Shown in pieces: positions 11,041-22,378 of a DNA stretch of 64,000 bases. The stretch covers positions 731,893,450 through 731,957,449 of the forward strand of contig NC_064615.1 of assembly GCF_023898315.1 (NCBI RefSeq), in the 5' to 3' direction. Position numbers and translations under genes: made by a program. How positions within the stretch are numbered: position 1 is the first letter of the stretch; every line of letters starts with the position of its first letter. The notes under the pieces are model-generated. The model saw only the letters and a list, made by a program, of their open reading frames with translations, did not search any database and was not told the DNA's origin. The stretch is from Schistocerca nitens. Lineage: Eukaryota > Arthropoda > Insecta > Orthoptera > Acrididae.

Positions 11041-11221
11041 TGGTTACCTGATATCGATGGTTCATTGGGTGAGCGTTACGATGTCATGACTAATAATGAG
11101 ATATACTTTTTTTTTTGCTTTCTTTTACTAACTTGTACTTCATAGATACATTTCTGATGACATAGAATATTTTTAATTTGGTTATATATTTTAGAACATG
11201 AACTGTGACTTTGTTTACTTG

Positions 11222-11396
11222 ACCGAGCCATCCTGACTTAGATTTTCTGTGATTTCCCTAAATCGGTTCAAGCAAATGCCGGGATGGTTCCTTTCAAATG
11301 GCATGACCGAATTCATTCCACATCCTTCCCTAATACGATGGGATCGATGACCTCGCTGTTTAGTTCCCTCCTCCGAATCAGCGAACCAACCAACCA
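11222..11396 (+). mobile_element. SINE family B, copy 1
   Basis: Contains the family B body: GATTTCCCTAAATCG, AAATGCCGGGATGGTTCC, CCTTCCCTAAT and the tail GATGACCTCGCTGTTTAG, ending in CCAACCAACC. The tRNA-like head is missing. The tail stem is partly weakened by substitutions. Confidence 0.85.
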
Positions 11397-11439
11397 TGGA
11401 AAACTCATTACTCCACGAAAACTTCAAGAATCACTTCAG

Positions 11440-11590
11440 ATTTAGGATCTCTCTAGGTTTCCTCAATCGCTTATTGAAAATGTTTGGAGGTTTCCTTCGA
11501 AAATTACACGGCCTATTTTCTTTCTCATTCTTCTAGAATCCAAATTTGTATTGCATCTCTAATGACCTCGCCCTAATCCGCTTTTTTAAT
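11440..11590 (+). mobile_element. Strongly diverged SINE B relative
   Basis: Follows the family B order (GATTTAGG, CCTCAATCGCTT, GGTTTCCTTCGAA, TCTAATGACCTCG) with many changes, including a GCATCTCTAATGACCTCG variant tail. Probably an old or distinct subfamily; adjacent to copy 1 in the same orientation. Confidence 0.5.
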
Positions 11591-12740
11591 TGGTGAACTT
11601 GTTTTAGTCATTTTTCAGTGTATTGGAATTGCATTTACGCGAAAAACAGATTTCCTAAATATTGTGACAGCCGGTTCGTCCCAATTTAGATGATCATTTA
11701 GGATTTTGCTGAGGTCTTCACTGTCAGATGACAAAGTAAAGGCGTACTGTCAAGGAGTCTCGGAAGAATCCTTTCACTAAAATCTTTAATCGCCTTTAGC
11801 TTCTTAGTGTTAGCAAATACAGGTACTGTTCCAGTCTTAATAATGATTGAAGGTCACCATTAATGCCTGATATGGCAGAGGCGACATTCTTAGGCACTTA
11901 CATACAGAACCTTTGCTTTTGGGAAACGCAATTTTGCCAAATCGAAGTCGAAACACTAAAATCCGAAAAGGAGTTCCAGATTGATTATTTTGAAGACGAT
12001 AATGCACCCTCCCCACGCTATGCACTAAAATGTTATGTCTGCAATTTTATTATTAATATCCCGCCTTCATTGAGGCATTTTCTTTCAAACACATTCTGCT
12101 TTAAGTAAATGCATATTGGGGCATTAAATTAGGAACAGTTACTTTATATGTGGTAGCTGAGCTACAGGTTGGTTACAGATCCAGCAAAAACATGCTACTG
12201 TGTGTGTACAATATTTAAAGAGAAAACGTTAGGAAAGTGAAACGGAAGTATGGGAGAACAGATAATGCAAAACTAATGTTGTCAAAGACATGTATTGAAC
12301 CATTATAAATAAACCTAATTAGATATCTTCCAGGCTTTCTCCACGTGATTGATCAATGGCGTGCTTCCAGGTGGTCAGCTGAGTTGTTGTGTCCAGTATA
12401 CACAACAGCGCAACTCGCAGCACATGAGGAAGATGACTGACTCTTTCAGCGAAATACTGTATACATAATGGGAACAAGAACCCAGAGACACGCCATAAAT
12501 CAGTCACGCTGAGAGAACCCGAGGCATCATATCACTTCATTCCACAGGAAAGAGATGTTTCACAATGTACACAAGTTGAATAATCCAGGCCAGAAGAAAC
12601 AACAATAGTTCACAATTTTGTTGGAGTCCAGAACAGCGAGTACACGTAACAGTGTAACTCGTAGCACCTGAAGAAGATAAGATGGGGACAGTTCTGCTGA
12701 GCACCCGGAGACACAACTTTAAGCTTAAACAGCATGACAA
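11591..12740. other. Unassigned, with two related blocks
   Basis: Segments near 12390-12500 and 12620-12715 share motifs in order: GTCCAG, CAGCGCAACTCG or CAGTGTAACTCG, GCACATGAGGAAGAT or GCACCTGAAGAAGAT, and AGAGACAC or GGAGACAC. They are probably two copies of one repeat about 225 bp apart. A short open frame at 11863-12108 is unrecognised. Confidence 0.4.
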
Positions 12741-12744
12741 AAAA

Positions 12745-12895
12745 CACTGATGGGAAAAAATCGAAACACCAAGAATGGGTTGTGCGACATAGACGAAAGT
12801 TAGTAGGCATGTTTCTGCATATGAAAGATGATGCCGACTGAGATTTTGCGTTAGTCGCACAAGAATGGTACTAGTAGGGCCACTAAAAGCATACA
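12745..12895 (+). mobile_element. Possible Tc1/mariner-like transposon end
   Basis: Begins ACACTGATGGGAAAAAATCG followed by AAACACCAAGAATGG, which resembles a Tc1-superfamily terminal repeat (compare CAACACCAAGAAAGACAAG at 55604). No matching right end is found here. Sequence after the SINE (13102 on) may belong to it. Confidence 0.4.
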
Positions 12896-13101
12896 AAAAT
12901 GGTTCTGAGCACTATGGGACTTAACATCTATGGTCATCAGTCCCCTAGAACTTGGAACAACTTAAACCTAACTAACCTAAGGACATCACACAACACCCAG
13001 TCATCACGAGGCAGAGAAAATCCCTGACCCCGCCGGGAATCGAACCCGGGAACCCGGGCGTGGGATGCGAGAACGCTACCGCACGACCACGAGCTGCGGA
13101 C
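12896..13101 (-). mobile_element. SINE family F, copy 1
   Basis: The tail on the left is the family A tail, but the head on the right is a different tRNA-like sequence: GGGAATCGAACCCGGG with CTACCGCACGACCACGAGCTG. A spacer containing CCCAGTCATCACGAGGCAG, absent from family A, links head and tail. No convincing TSD. Confidence 0.88.
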
Positions 13102-13448
13102 CCCTAGCGGAGTGATTTGCAACTACGCCAGGGTCGGTATTAATGAGCGAAACTTGGAGAGATACTCTATCCACTGATATGTCTCTTACAGTATGTGTTT
13201 ACTAGTTTCGTCTTCTGAAACCCTCAAGTAGTTGTGAATAACATTGTACATTATCAATAAAATTAGTTTTTAATAACCATTTAGTTTTTAAAGCTGACGA
13301 CATATGCAGCTCTAACCTGGACATATGCAACACCAACACATCTGTGCTACCAGTACGTTATACAAAACAAGGTACTCGAGTCAATAGCAACAGTCTACAA
13401 TACACATTTTCCGTGGACTTGCGCAACGAATTCTGCCTTGAGATCCTC
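13102..13448. other. Unassigned stretch
   Basis: No coding similarity. Possibly the continuation of the transposon whose end lies at 12745. Confidence 0.35.
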
Positions 13449-13660
13449 ATGGCGTTTGACTGGTTTGAGCGAGGGGACCAAACAGCGAGGTCATCGGTCC
13501 CATCGTATTAGGGAACGATGGGGAAGGAAATCGGCCGTGCCCTTTCAAAGGAACCATCCCGACATTTGCCTGAAGCGATTTAGGAAAATCACGGAAAACT
13601 TAAATCAGGATGGCCGGAAGCGGGTCTGAACTGTCGTTCTCTCATGGACGTATCCAAGAA
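13449..13660 (-). mobile_element. SINE family B, copy 2 with part of tRNA-like head
   Basis: Reverse complement of the family B body. The tail stem is perfect (GGGACC/GGTCCC on the minus strand). At the right end GGCCGGAAGCGGGTCTGAAC represents the B-box side of the tRNA-like head. Confidence 0.88.
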
Positions 13661-14419
13661 CCTCGGCATGTGTCGTTTAGCATCTCGAGACATTTGAAAA
13701 ATTCCTTCATCTGAACTTCGGTAATTACAATCAAAACCACAGGTGGAAAAGTAACAGACGAAAAACATTATTTCGTTCGCAAAATTAATCACCTGTATCA
13801 AGTTTACATACAGTAGAAAAACGCAGCAAACTAAAGTCAGCGAACGCCTGTCTCGCAGAATTGCTGAAAGGGTCTGTCCGCTACCTAATATTATACATCG
13901 CAACATCAAGCTGTCACAGGGAAGCTGTTAATGACAAACCAAACCCTCACAATAACTTACAGTGAACGGACGACTTAATAATCAAACTGACTTCCCTGAC
14001 GACGACTTTGTCATCTTACAGGACAAAGCCCGCCGCCGTTGGTCGAGAAGACACGGTCATGGCCGAGCAACAACAGTAACTTCCCGACAAATAACAATCC
14101 TCGCACTTTTCCCGTAAGTGTCGGTGTTGTCAGCATAATCCATTTATGTGTAATACATCCCAGGTGGGACCACATTAATTGAAGATCGCACCCAGACGTA
14201 TGAACAGGACCGCGGACCCGCATTCTGTGAATTCCGTGATAAGAAACTAAACGTTTCACACAGATGGAAGTAGAACTTTTGTGTCGGCCACCATACAAGT
14301 GGGGATGAGGAGGAGGTTCCAGCTCTCCAAATTTTGTAGACTTCAGGCAAAATTCCGCTATGTTTTCGTATGAAACGAGAGCCGGAAGATATGTTATTCC
14401 CTATACTCTGGACTGATGT
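13661..14419. other. Unassigned stretch
   Basis: Mixed composition with short frames; no motif recognised on either strand. Confidence 0.35.
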
Positions 14420-14452
14420 CACAGGAGTGCTGGACCCGCAAGGTACGCAGGA

Positions 14453-14653
14453 GAAAAATGGTTCAGATGGCTTTGAGGACTATGAGACTTAACATCTGAG
14501 GTCATCAGTCCCCAAGACTTAGAATTACTTAAACCTAACTAACCTAAGAATATCACACACGTCCATGCCAGAGACAGGATTCGAACCTGCGACCGTAGCA
14601 GTCGCGCGGTTCCGGACTGAAGCGCCTAGAACCGCTCGGTCACCGTGGCTGGC
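14453..14653 (-). mobile_element. SINE family A, copy 5 (nested in SINE C)
   Basis: TSD GTACGCAGGA at 14443-14452 and 14654-14663, within family C sequence. Minus-strand, full length, with wobble rather than Watson-Crick pairing at one tail-stem position. Confidence 0.92.
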
Positions 14654-14785
14654 GTACGCAGGACAACTTCCGAGAAGTTTTTAATATAGGAGAAGAGGTA
14701 TTGAAGGAAGAGAGACTGCGAGGGCGGCTCGTGAGACGTGCCTCGATAACTTAGTCGGTAGAACACAGATCCGTAAAAAACAAGG

Positions 14786-15005
14786 ACACTGGACTCGCAT
14801 TCGGGAGGACGAGGGTTCAATCCCGCGTCCGGCCATTCTGATTTAGGTTTTCCGTGATTTCCCTAAATCGCTCCAGGCAAATGCCGGGATGGTTCCTTTC
14901 AAAGGGCACGGCCGACTTCCTTCCCCATCCTTCCCTAATCCGATGAGACCGATGACCTCGCTGTCTGGTCTCCTTCCCCAAAACCAACCAACCAACCAAC
15001 CAACC
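14786..15005 (+). mobile_element. SINE family B, copy 3 (nested in SINE C)
   Basis: TSD AAAAAACAAGG at 14775-14785 and 15006-15016. The element starts at ACACTGGACTCGC inside the tRNA-like head, so it is 5'-truncated and lacks the A box. The B-box GGTTCAATCCCGCG is kept. It ends in a (CCAA)n run. The tail stem is GAGACC/GGTCTC, a paired change from GGGACC/GGTCCC. Confidence 0.93.
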
Positions 15006-15546
15006 AAAAAACAAGGGTTCTAGGTTCGAGTACCGGTCTGGCACATGGTTTTAATCTTCCAGGAGCTTTCAAACCATTTCATACTACGCTGCAGACTGCA
15101 GATTCATTCTGATCACATATATCTTGTTTTGCAGTATCATTTACTGCTTGAGACAACGTCAAGTTTATTAAGGTTTGGGGTAACCTTTAATATGGAAAAT
15201 TTGCGGCCCGTTCCCGCCCTGGGCATGCAGCGCTGTCTTCGGTAACGTTCTGGCGGCTGGAACAAGCGGGGAGTAGTAACATAGCATTCAAAGTGTTGTG
15301 TACATAGTTCCGCGTAGTCAGCGCGTACACACCTTTCCCACTAGAGCGCGCCCCGCTAAGCACAACAGCGCAGGCGCAGCGCTCGTCCGTCTCCGCACTA
15401 CGACATGGCGCTGCCTTAGAGACGGACCAAATTCTGCTTCCGCGATCCGCGTATTAATATGTAACGCAGCCAATGAGATTGTTGCTAACGTAGAACCTTT
15501 TCTCCTCGCAGATCACACTCGCGCAGTGATACATGAACGCTCGAGG

Positions 15547-15583
15547 TATTATAACGAGTGTACGGACCTCCGATTAGTCAGTC
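15547..15583 (+). promoter_or_regulatory. LTR core promoter: TATA box and initiator
   Basis: TATTATAA at 15547-15554 is followed by an arthropod-type initiator TCAGTC at 15578-15583. With transcription starting at A15580 the TATA box begins 33 bp upstream, normal spacing for TATA-dependent promoters. Confidence 0.6.
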
Positions 15584-15640
15584 TGCTTTTGTCTGCACCA
15601 GTCTGTACGAGTCTGCATTAGTCTGTACCAGTCTATAGTC
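15579..15640 (+). repeat. GTCTG decamer tandem array in LTR leader
   Basis: Five or six imperfect 10-bp units (GTCTGCACCA, GTCTGTACGA, GTCTGCATTA, GTCTGTACCA and so on) start right at the initiator, so the start site lies in the first unit. Confidence 0.85.
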
Positions 15641-15834
15641 AAGTTTCAGTCTGCGCCTAATAAGATTATCATATTCCTGTACATAGCCATGAAGATAAAT
15701 GTATAGACACTTTGCCAAGTATCAGAGATATGTGAGAATAAGATTAACGTACCAAGACCAAAGGAACTTCAGATTGTCAATTGTAAATAGCATCCAGAAT
15801 CAAGTTAAGTAATGTTTATGCTTGTTATTATTTT

Positions 15835-15840
15835 AATAAA
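15835..15840 (+). terminator. Polyadenylation signal AATAAA in the LTR
   Basis: AATAAA followed by TGTGTGTG, a GU-rich downstream element, as expected at the R/U5 boundary of an LTR. Confidence 0.6.
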
Positions 15841-16082
15841 TGTGTGTGAAAATTAATCAAGTTCTGTTTAAAGTTGGTCACCGTCAATCTGCTACTCTAA
15901 GTGTGCAAGTGGCATTTCTATCGTCTGACCTAACGGCAGAAGATAAACACGCCACAATAAGACCACAAGGCATATTGCTGACACTCGCCTACATAGTTAG
16001 AGCGACAAGTCAAATAATCTGATGGTGTGTGTACGGAAGGTCTTACAGTACACACACCACACGAAGCTATTTCGTGAAAGTC

Positions 16083-17520
16083 TGCATCTACATCTACAGG
16101 ACTAATTTGCAATTCACTCTTAAGTGCCTGGCAAAGGGTTCATCCAGCCACTTTCACACTATCTCTCTAGTGCTTCATTCACTGACAGAACACGGGAAAA
16201 CAAACACTTAAATCTTTCCGTGCGAGCTCTGTTTTCTCTTCTTTTATTACAATAATCATTTTTCCCTACTTATGTGGGTGTCAGAAAAATATGTTCACAT
16301 CCTGAGGACAGCGTTGGAGACTGAAAAGATCTTGAAAAAGATTTTGCTGCAAAGAAACACTCTTTAGTTTTTATGGCTGCCGCGATACACAAAAGCAGTT
16401 GTACTTCTTTGAACTTTTTCGGTGTCCTCTGTCAGTCCAGTCTGATAAGGAAACCACACTGCACAGTAGGACTCTAGCAGAAGATGGGCAAGCATAGTAT
16501 AGGCAGTCTCTTTAGTAGACATGCTGCATCTTTTAAGTGTTCTGCTAATAAAATACAGTGTTTGGTGTGTCTTCCCACAACATTATCTATGTGACAGTTA
16601 CAATTTAAGTTGTTCTTAATTGTGATTACTAGGTACTTAACTGAATTAGTCTTTAGAATTGTGTTCAAATGGTTCAAATGGCCCTGAGCACTATGGGACT
16701 TAACAGCTGAGGCCATCAATCCCCTAGAACTTAGAACTACTTAAACTTAACTAACCTAAGGACATCACACACATCCATGCCTGAGGCAGGATTCGAACCT
16801 GCGACCGTAGCGGACACGCGGTTCCAGACTGAAGCGCCTAGAGCCGCTCGGCCACTTCGGCCGGCTAGAATAGTGTGATTTATCATGTAAGCGAAATTTA
16901 ACGGTTTCCTTTTAGTACTCATGAGGACGACCTCAAATTTTTCATTATTTGGGGGTCAACTGCCATTTTTCACACCATACACATCTCTTGTCTAAATCTT
17001 TTTACAGCTGGTTTTGATCTTCTAATGACTTTGCTAGATGGTGAATGACAGCATTATCTACAAACAGTCTAAGATGGCTGCTCAGTTATCTCCTAAGTCG
17101 TTTACGTAAATTAGGGACAGCAGAGGGTTTGTAACGCTTCCTTGTGGAACGTCAGATATCACTTCTGCTTTAGTCGATGGCTTTCCGTCAATTACTAAGA
17201 ACTGTGATCATTCCGACAGGAAATCACGAATGCAGCCGCACAGCTGGGACGATAGTCCACAGACAGGAAACTTGATTATGAACCATTTGTGAGCAACGAT
17301 GTCAAAAGTGTTTTGTAAATCTATAAATATGTAGTCAATTTGAGATCCTCTGTCGATAGCACTCATTGGTTTGTGAGAATACAGAGCTAGTTATGTCTCA
17401 TAAGAACGATTTTTCTGAATGCCAGTTGACTGTGTGTCAACAGATCGTTCTCCTCGAAGTAATTCATAATTTTCGAAAACAGTGTATCTTCCAAAACCTG
17501 TTGCTTAACAGGTGTTTCCT
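16083..17520 (-). mobile_element. LINE copy with hexamer tail, split by SINE
   Basis: The minus-strand 3' end is marked by (TGTAGA)n, seen as CATCTACATCTACA at 16085-16098. Moving right come the C-terminal domain (the 16474-16719 region, with ILKTNSVKYLVITIKNN) and, past the SINE, RT sequence colinear with the copy at 17987-19600. An example is ACGACCTCAAATTTTTC against TGACCACACACTTTTC. Numerous stops; 5'-truncated near 17,520. Confidence 0.75.
16665..16865 (-). mobile_element. SINE family A, copy 6
   Basis: Minus strand, flanked by TAGAATTGTGT and TAGAATAGTGT (16654-16664 and 16866-16876, one mismatch). The tail stem is GGGATT/AGTCCC, held by a G-U wobble. Confidence 0.92.
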
Positions 17521-17986
17521 AGCTCAGTGCGGTTGATTTCGCCGTAACAATTCGAACATTTTTCGTATAGGCAGTATTCGATCGGCGCAGAAAATATTTA
17601 AGACATCCGCGTGATCACCTCACCCTCACTCTGCTGGTTCATTTTTTTTCTTTTCATTTTTTCAATCACACAGTATCGGTTTCAGACAACCGCCATGCTA
17701 CAGCATAACCGTTAGCACGGGTTGAATTATCCAGCCGAGGAGTCAGAGGTAGCTTAAGCGCTCCCTCCTGACCCAAGTTTCCTCGTTTTCGTTCTCACTT
17801 CGCGTGACCGCCAGCAGTCGAGTAAAATCGTCAACAGCGCGTCTCGCATTAGTCAGGCTCATCTCTCGCTCGCTCTCATTTCCTCCCTGACAGCAGTTTT
17901 GGGGACCACAGTTCAGAGCTACTCGTCTTACAAGCTCGTGAGCAGGGTGGTCGCTCACTCTACCCGGTTACGTCTTGCGCTATTAA
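17521..17986. other. Unassigned stretch between two LINE copies
   Basis: A pyrimidine-rich patch (17641-17667) and a Ser/Arg-biased open frame with no recognisable similarity. No TIR or SINE seen. Confidence 0.35.
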
Positions 17987-19610
17987 CGTCTACATCTACA
18001 TCTACATGGATACTCTGCAAATCACATTTAAGTGCCTGGCAGGGGGTTCATCGAACCACCTTCACAATTTTCTATTATTCCAATCTCGTACAACGCGCGG
18101 AAAGAACGAACACCTATATATTTCCGTACGAGCTCTGATTTCCCTTATTTTACCGTCGTGATCGTTCCTCCCTATGTAGGTCCGTGTCAACAAAATATTT
18201 TCGCATTCGGAGGAGAAAGTTGGTGATTGGAATTTCGTGAGAAGATTCCGTCGCAACGAAAAACGCCTTTCTTTTAATGATGTCCAGCTCAAATCATGTA
18301 TCATTTCTGTGACACTCTCTCCCATATTTCGCGATAATACAAAACGTGCTGCCCCTCTTTGAACTTTTTCGATGTACTCCGTCAGTGCTATCTGGTAAGG
18401 ATCCCACACCGCGCAGCAGTATTCTAAAGAGGACGGATAAGCGTAGTGTAGGCAGTCTCCTTAGTAGATCTGTTATATTTTCCAAGTGTCCTGCCAAAAA
18501 ACGCAGTCTTTGGTTAGCCTTCCCCACAACATTTTCTATGTGTTCCTTCCAATTTAAGTTGTTCGTAATTGTAACACTTAGGTATTTAGTTGAATTTACG
18601 ACTTTAGATTAGACTGATTACCGTGCAACCGAGGTTTAACGAATTCCTTTTAGCATTCATGTGGATGACCACACACTTTTCTTTATTTAGGGTCAACTGA
18701 CAATTTTCGCATCATTCAGATATCTCTTCTAAATCGTTTTGCAATTTGTTTCGATCTTCTGATTACTTTATTAGTCGATAAACTACAGCGTCATCAGCAA
18801 ACAACCTAAGACGGCTGCTCAGATTGTCTACCAAATCGTTTATATAGATAAGGAACAGCAAAGGGCCTATAACACTACCTTGGGGAACGCCAGAAATCAC
18901 TTCTGTTTTACTCGATGACTTCCCGTCAACTACTACGAACTGTGACGTCGCCGGCCGCGGTGGTCTAGCGGTTCTAGGCGCTCAGTCCGGAACCGCGCGA
19001 CTGCTACGGTCGCAGGTTCGAATCCTGCCTCGGGCATGGATGTGTGTGATGTCCTTAGGTTAGTTAGGTTTAAGTAGTTCTAAGTTCTAGGGGACTGATG
19101 ACCACAGATGTTAAGTCCCATAGTACTCAGAGCCATTTGAACCATTTTTTGAACTGTGACGTCTCTGACAGGAAATCACAAATCCAGTCACCCAACTGAG
19201 ACGATATTCCGTAAGCAAGCAATTTCACTACAAGCCGTTGTGTGGTAGAGTGTCAAAAACCTTCTGGAAATCCAGAAATACGGAATCGTTCTGAAATCCC
19301 TTGTCAATAGCACTCAACACTTCATGTGAATAAAGAGCTAGTTGTGTTGCACAGGAACGATGTGTTCTAAACCCATGTTGACTGTGTGTCAATAGACAGT
19401 TTTCTTCGAGGTAATTCATAATGTTTGAATCATGTTCATAATGTTCAGAATCCTGCGGCATATCGACGTTAACGATATGGGCCTGTAATTTAGTGGATTA
19501 CTCCTACTACCTTTCTTGAATACTGGTGTGACCCTTGCAACTTTCCAGTCTTTGGGTACGGATCTTTCGTCGAGTGATTTCTTTGCGGTGCTGGTTTTAC
19601 AGCTTGCTAT
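17987..19610 (-). mobile_element. LINE copy with hexamer tail, RT and C-terminal domain
   Basis: 3' end (TGTAGA)n at about 17988-18009, reading TCTACATCTACA on plus. Moving right on the minus strand are a C-terminal domain (WDPYQIALTEYIEKVQRGAARF at 18409 and leftward) and SANQRLRFLAGHL-type sequence. Beyond the SINE is the RT fingers/palm region with HGFRTHRSCATQL and FLDFQKVFDTLP (motif A). This is CR1/L2-like organisation. Frameshifts are present; the endonuclease is missing. Confidence 0.82.
18950..19150 (+). mobile_element. SINE family A, copy 7
   Basis: A perfect 13-bp TSD GAACTGTGACGTC lies at 18937-18949 and 19151-19163, inside the LINE. The head, boxes and tail are intact; one of the least changed copies here. 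Confidence 0.95.
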
Positions 19611-19806
19611 GGATTAACTTGCCTTTTAGAATTATTACTGTGCCGTCGTCCATAGAATAGTAATATGTATCGAATGAGCGTAGCATACTACCCAAGTGAC
19701 TCATACTTAATTTTGCTTGTCTACATGTTGAGCTAAGACTGAAACTATAAGTATGCCATGCCAGTTAGTTACATGTAGCATAAACCATTTCACCGATACT
19801 TTTATC

Positions 19807-20005
19807 GGCCGGTGTGACCGTGCGGTTCTAGGCGCTTCAGTCTGGAACCGCGTGACCGCTACGGTCGCAGGTTCGAATCCTGCCTCGGGCATGGATGTGT
19901 GTCATGTCCTTAGGTTAGTTAGGTTTAAGTACTTCTAAGTTCTAGGGGACTGATGACCACAGATGTTAAGTCCCATAGTGCTCAGAGCCATTTGAACCAT
20001 TTGAC
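19807..20005 (+). mobile_element. SINE family A, copy 8
   Basis: TSD ACTTTTATC at 19798-19806 and 20006-20014. The A-box region reads GTGACCGTGCGGTT, changed from TGGCCGAGCGGTT; the B box is intact. Confidence 0.93.
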
Positions 20006-20014
20006 ACTTTTATC

Positions 20015-21060
20015 GATACGATGTGGGACAGGTCAGTTTACAGGATATATATGCATGATCTATACACGCGATTTTCTCTCTTCATCCATCTCTATTTATT
20101 AGTAGCAGCAGTAGTGAATAACTATTGCCACTATGGGTGCAAATCGAAATAGGTCAGTAAAGCAAAGCTCTTGTGACGTTACTGTGACAGTGTGACGTTA
20201 CTATCAAGTAACGCTATGCAATGTTATTTCATTTTCCGTGGCTGCTTCGAAGTATCTGGTGAGTATATTGGAGCAGCGTGTCTGAGAAAGCAGTTCTGGG
20301 CTCGCTGGGTGGTCGGTGCGCCGCCGCGAGCGCCTCCATAGCCTCCTCTGTCGCCAGAATGACAGTCGCTGAATCTCATTAGGTTGAGCGAACGTCCTGT
20401 GGGGGGAATTGGCAGTTTGTGGAACTCGGGCAACGACTTGGTCCGTGGTCACCGAAAGCTGGTTGGCACCCTTGGGATCAATGTACGCCGTGACCAACAC
20501 ACAGCCTTCAGAAAATAACTGAGCATGATGTGTTGGGTTCACTTTAAAACCTTGGTTCAGCCAGTAACGCTAACCAAACACGACGACACTGCTTTGGCTG
20601 AGTGTCAACTTCTTGTTAAAAATGTGCATCTTGTAGGCAAGAGGAGGGAAGTAACGTGTGCTCTCTCATGTTTCGTCATGAACTTAAACAATTCTTGCCC
20701 ATCGCACTGGCAACAGCATTCTTTCCATGTAGAGCAGAGAGTAGAGGGTCGGGAGCTTGGATTCTGAGGATTCTGTTCCGTGACGTCGTGGGGTGAGCAT
20801 TCTGCTGCAGCCCAACAGAGAGGTTCTGAGCCGTGCGGAAGCGCTAATGTGGGTACTTTAGCTCACGGAACTTACTTCGGTTTCGTTACCTGGCTAAGGC
20901 TTCTGCGACATCGCAGTAGGTGGTGGTCCGGTGGCGCCTCGGGTGTGATGTAAGCGCATGCGCAGCTCACGCTGGAGGTCTGATGGGGGTTGACTGACAA
21001 TGAAGGAGTCTGTGGACGATGGACTAAATTTGGTAGCCGTTCAGGTCTGCTCGCTGCGTC
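20015..21060. other. Unassigned; GC-richer open frames
   Basis: Minus-strand frames at 20204-20542 and 20872-21159 are Arg/Pro/Ser-rich and could be retrotransposon gag remnants. I find no zinc knuckle, protease or RT motif to prove it. Confidence 0.3.
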
Positions 21061-21063
21061 CGA

Positions 21064-21459
21064 ATGACGGATATTTACCTTGGGAAGCGCGCCCACGGCT
21101 GCTGGAGGGTCGCCGCTTCCAGCTGGCTTTCCAGTAGCGGATTTTACTTTCGAGCTCAACTATGCCTGTTTCTTGCTGCCTTGGTTGACGGATGTGGCCA
21201 CCTTAATTCACCAATACCAGATGTAGGAACAAACGGTGAGCACTACGTCTTCGGTGCAGTAAAGTGTCCACTACACTTCGTCAAAACACACGTGCTTTTG
21301 CTACTTGCTTTCTTTCAGGACTCTTACCGTAAGCTTGTCTGGTTTATAGTACTGGCCGTTATTTTGGCCAGTGACCTTAACGTGGATCAGAATCCCGGCA
21401 GTAAAGACGTGCCCGAGTTTAACATTGATTCCACTGTAAGAGGGCTGCGCATTTTCTAG
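21064..21459 (+). pseudogene. Possible LINE ORF with 2A-like motif
   Basis: An open frame of 131 codons ends its hydrophobic segment (FIVLAVILASD) with LNVDQNPGS. Ribosome-skipping 2A peptides end in DxExNPGP, and related sequences occur at the start of some CR1/L2/Rex-type LINE ORFs behind a hydrophobic stretch. The last Pro is Ser and the Glu is Asp here, so it would not be expected to work. The rest of the frame is unrecognised. Confidence 0.35.
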
Positions 21460-21915
21460 GTCCAGGTGTCTTTCATACCGTTCATTGTCAGTTAACCTTA
21501 AGTACTTGCATGTCAGACAGGCTCAGCTGTCTGCCATGATCTTCTCCATCATAATTAAAAGGTTCATGTGCATCTTGTTATCTATTTGACTGTGAAAGTT
21601 TGACTTTGTCAGCCTTAAGTACTTTCGTGTCAAACGGGGTTTCGTGTTTGTCATTAACTTGTTATGTAAATTTAATGTATATTCTGTGTGTGTGTGTGTG
21701 TTTGTGTTTTAGAACCTCTACTAAATCGAGCAACCATTTGGGGCGTACGGCGAGCTGACGCTGGTTATCATGTGTTTGGGGGAATTTAACTTGCTTTGAA
21801 TTAGTCCTTGATTGCTCTTGTAACTGCCTATGCTTATTGATTTCCTAATGCTCCCTTTATTATGTTTAAACCCGTATATAAGCCACATATTTTGCTACCT
21901 TGAAATATTTTAAAA
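21460..21915. other. Unassigned; short (TG)n
   Basis: A short (GT)n run at 21686-21702 and two similar blocks: TTAACCTTAAGTACTTGCATGTC near 21494 and CAGCCTTAAGTACTTTCGTGTC near 21610. No coding signal. Confidence 0.4.
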
Positions 21916-22111
21916 GCCGCGCGGGGTAGCCGCGCGGTCTTGGGCGGCTTGTCACGGTCCGCGCGGCTCGCCCCGTCGGAGGTTAGAGTCCTCCCTCGGC
22001 CATGGGTGTGTGTGTCGTCCTTAGCGTAAGTTAGTATAAATTAGATTAAGTAGCGTGTAGGCTTAGGGACCGATGGCCTCAGCAGTTTGGTCCCATAAGA
22101 CCTTACCAAAA
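21916..22111 (+). mobile_element. SINE family E, copy 1
   Basis: The tRNA-like head GCCGCGCGGGGTAGCCGCG differs from family A. It is followed by the degenerate B-box GGTTAGAGTCC, CATGGGTGTG and a tail with stem GGGACC/GGTCCC around GATGGCCTCAGCAGTTT, ending in CCTTACC plus A-run. It is relatively GC-rich in an AT-rich neighbourhood. Confidence 0.9.
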
Positions 22112-22378
22112 ACTTCCAATTTTTTTTTAAACGTTTACATATTGTTCATATTATGGTTATTGTAATATTGATTGTCAAGTAGGCAGATTAGTTCTTAAAT
22201 ACATTGAGTTCCTCTGGGTGGGGGGCGATTTTCTAATGTTTATCAAGTTCAAAGGTTTTGTTTTCTTGAAAATTTAAAAAGGGAATTCATTGAGACATTC
22301 AAAGGATAGTGATTTAAGTATTGCTAACTTATTGTGATATTCCCTTGAGCTTAATTGTTCCTCATTCTTTATGTTAAA

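Larger units (their letters stand above)
14420..15115 (+). mobile_element. SINE family C host broken by two nested SINEs
   Basis: Removing the insertions leaves a family C sequence. GTGCTGGACCCGCAAGGTACGC leads to GTAGAACAC of the tRNA-like head, then the B-box side GGTTCGAGTACCGGTCTGGC and the family C tail GTTTTAATCTTCCAGGAGC. Two TSDs inside it prove that SINE A (minus) and SINE B (plus) entered later. Confidence 0.8.
15292..15970 (+). mobile_element. Probable solo LTR
   Basis: Begins TGTTGTGTACATAG and contains an apparent Pol II core promoter, a repeat-rich leader and an AATAAA signal, the U3-R-U5 order of an LTR. It resembles gypsy-type LTRs I associate with locusts. No internal coding region or second LTR is adjacent, hence solo. 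The right boundary is approximate. Confidence 0.55.
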
